Shown here: piece after piece, positions 6,851-8,043 of the stretch
Layout: each line of letters starts with the position of its first letter
How positions within the stretch are numbered: the stretch's first letter is position 1
NCBI GenBank assembly: GCA_945912085.1
Contig: CAMEBJ010000050.1
Location: 1 to 8,043, forward strand
Origin: an uncultured Bacteroidales bacterium
GTDB lineage: Bacteria > Bacteroidota > Bacteroidia > Bacteroidales > UBA932
DNA length: 8,043 bases
Reading direction: 5' to 3'
Notes under the pieces: generated by a model
Seen by the model: only the letters and a program-made list of their open reading frames with translations
Databases searched by the model: none
What the model was told of the DNA's origin: nothing
Position numbers and translations under genes: made by a program

Positions 6851-7567
6851 ATGAAAAGATTTTTGATGAGTATTTTCGTGCTGACTCTATGCATTGGGGC
6901 AAGAGCCCAGTGGAGTGTCGGCGTTATGGCCGGTTATGACTACAATGCCTATTCTATGGCCAAGGGATATGCCTACGACTACCGTTACGGCGGGATGGGC
7001 GGTCTGGAGGTGACAGTGCCCGTGCAGTACGATTTCCTTGACTGGCTGGGAGTCAGGATGGACGTGTCATACGTACAGAAGGGTCACACTATGCACCGCA
7101 CAGGGGTATATGAGGGTATGTGGACTGATACCAGGGACCACTATCTGCACGTTCCGCTGATGTTGTCCTTTTCTTTCGGCGGCAGGAAAGTCCGCGGATG
7201 GGTGGATGCAGGAGGTTATGTCGGAGGCTGGCTTGCAAGCCGGCAGAAAGGAGTGGAAAGTTATGTGATTGGTAATGAACCGGCTCAGGAGGGATCTTTC
7301 GTGTACTATCAGGATGTGAGAGCTTACCATTTCAATGAGAAGGTGGAGTTTGACAGCAGGCGGGACCGGCGTTTCGATGCGGGGCTGACCGGTCTTGCCG
7401 GTGTGGGCTGGCGGGTGACCCCGCTTGTGGAACTGAGACTGGAAGGCGTGTGCTGGTACAGTCTCATTGACACAGCCTCCGGAACTGCGGATAACGTGGC
7501 TCCAAGGTACAACACCACCTGGGCCCTTCGGCTGGGTTGCGCATTCCATTTCGGAGAGCGGAAATAG
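6851..7567 (+). CDS. PorT-like outer-membrane beta-barrel protein
   Basis: A 238-residue protein with a standard signal peptide, probably cut after A-R-A (residues 17-19) to give a mature start at Gln20. The remainder is made of alternating aromatic and small residues typical of an 8-strand outer-membrane barrel of the PorT/OMP_b-brl_2 kind. The family pattern is visible in order: W-S-V-G-V-M-A-G-Y-D-Y near the N-terminus, L-G-V-R-M-D-V-S-Y-V-Q-K-G (66-78), H-Y-L-H-V-P-L-M-L (97-105), G-W-V-D-A-G-G-Y-V-G-G, and F-D-A-G-L-T-G-L-A-G-V-G-W (175-187). It ends in a strand W-A-L-R-L-G-C-A-F-H-F. Length is usual for the family. Family members are mostly of unknown function; PorT itself belongs to type IX secretion, but this resemblance is only to the general barrel family and does not imply that role. 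It sits between two peptidase lipoprotein genes and may be their outer-membrane partner. Confidence 0.85.
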   Translation: MKRFLMSIFVLTLCIGARAQWSVGVMAGYDYNAYSMAKGYAYDYRYGGMGGLEVTVPVQYDFLDWLGVRMDVSYVQKGHTMHRTGVYEGMWTDTRDHYLHVPLMLSFSFGGRKVRGWVDAGGYVGGWLASRQKGVESYVIGNEPAQEGSFVYYQDVRAYHFNEKVEFDSRRDRRFDAGLTGLAGVGWRVTPLVELRLEGVCWYSLIDTASGTADNVAPRYNTTWALRLGCAFHFGERK

Positions 7568-7612
7568 CCTTAAATGTCAAATAGTTTCCATATTCCTTAA
7601 AATCAAGTAATT

Positions 7613-8043
7613 ATGAAAAAATCTATATATATCCTCATTCTCCTGACTGCATTCCTTTCAGGATTTGTGTCCTGCCGCAAGACGGAGGCTGAAATCCTCA
7701 CTCCGTCGAACCAGATGGACTACAGGCTGCCTTCGGAGCAGTTCCTGTCAATCTGGAATTCGATGAACACCAATTATGCGATGTGGGATCTTGAGAAGAA
7801 GGACTGGGGCTCGGTAAAGGAGGAATATCTGCCGGAGTTCCTGGCTCTTGATGATTCAGTAAGGGCTGGCGAAAATATCTCCACTGCGCATCTCAATAAA
7901 CTCTACACGGACATTCTTGGGGACCTGACTGACCATCATTCATCCTTTATGGTTAAGAACATCTGGGCTTCCGATGAAGAAATAAACACATTGACGGTTG
8001 CCCCGTCCAATATTGAACTCAGGAAAAGGGATTATTACCACGA
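7613..8043 (+). CDS. S41-family peptidase lipoprotein (3' partial)
   Basis: The gene starts at 7613 and runs off the window; 143 complete codons are visible. The N-terminus is M-K-K-S, a hydrophobic core and F-V-S-C with Cys21 as the lipidation site, followed by R-K-T-E. The next part matches the helical N-terminal region of Bacteroidetes S41 (C-terminal-processing/tricorn-like) peptidases: E-Q-F-L-S-I-W-N-S-M-N-T-N-Y (42-55), W-D-L-E-K-K-D-W (58-65), E-Y-L-P-E-F (71-76) and L-T-D-H-H-S-S-F (105-112), the last corresponding to the usual D-x-H segment. The PDZ domain and catalytic Ser/Lys would lie downstream, so activity cannot be judged. It follows the barrel gene by 45 bases and is the second peptidase lipoprotein of the cluster. 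Confidence 0.75.
   Translation, partial: MKKSIYILILLTAFLSGFVSCRKTEAEILTPSNQMDYRLPSEQFLSIWNSMNTNYAMWDLEKKDWGSVKEEYLPEFLALDDSVRAGENISTAHLNKLYTDILGDLTDHHSSFMVKNIWASDEEINTLTVAPSNIELRKRDYYH

Noticed and set aside
7067..7549. 160-codon open frame on the - strand
   Set aside because: It is antisense to the beta-barrel gene, whose family pattern is clear; composition is that of a shadow frame.
1..8043. tRNA, rRNA, CRISPR array, insertion sequence or integrase
   Set aside because: No cloverleaf, repeat-spacer array, terminal inverted repeats or transposase motifs were seen; all gaps are under 150 bases.

Overview
The window looks like a piece of a Bacteroidales chromosome, probably from a gut-type organism. 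The evidence is a run of lipoproteins with short N-termini and a Cys lipobox, a DUF4369/TlpA-like protein, a Mfa/FimA-type fimbrillin-like domain, a PorT-like beta-barrel, and little sign of Shine-Dalgarno sequences before the starts. Base composition looks close to balanced by eye. Genus cannot be assigned. All recognised genes lie on the + strand, coding density is high, and the largest gap is about 140 bases.

Layout. (1) Positions 1-1013: the 3' part of a DUF4369 plus thioredoxin-fold protein whose CxxC site is gone. (2) After a 139-base gap with a possible promoter comes the core of the window. This is a 620-residue lipoprotein (1153-3015), a 41-codon small ORF (3030-3155), and a 723-residue lipoprotein (3157-5328). 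The two large proteins are diverged paralogues over their C-terminal ~350 residues. That part resembles the leukocidin/hemolysin beta-pore-forming fold, followed by a shared ~100-residue C-terminal domain. The second paralogue carries an N-terminal fimbrillin-like domain that the first lacks. (3) Positions 5402-6811: an S37-type serine peptidase lipoprotein with a visible Ser/Asp/His set. (4) Positions 6851-7567: a PorT-like outer-membrane beta-barrel. (5) 7613 to the window end: the start of an S41-type peptidase lipoprotein.

Reading as a system (inference). Genes 1153 through 8043 are co-directional with gaps of 1 to 73 bases and probably form one operon, possibly with an internal promoter before the S37 gene. 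All products appear to be exported: four lipoproteins and one outer-membrane barrel. A testable model is a cell-surface, two-component pore-forming or adhesive device. One partner would be a conventional leukocidin-like lipoprotein and the other a fimbrillin-leukocidin fusion. The surface peptidases might act in maturation or nutrient processing. The pore-forming assignment rests on sequence pattern and paralogy read by eye, not on a database search.
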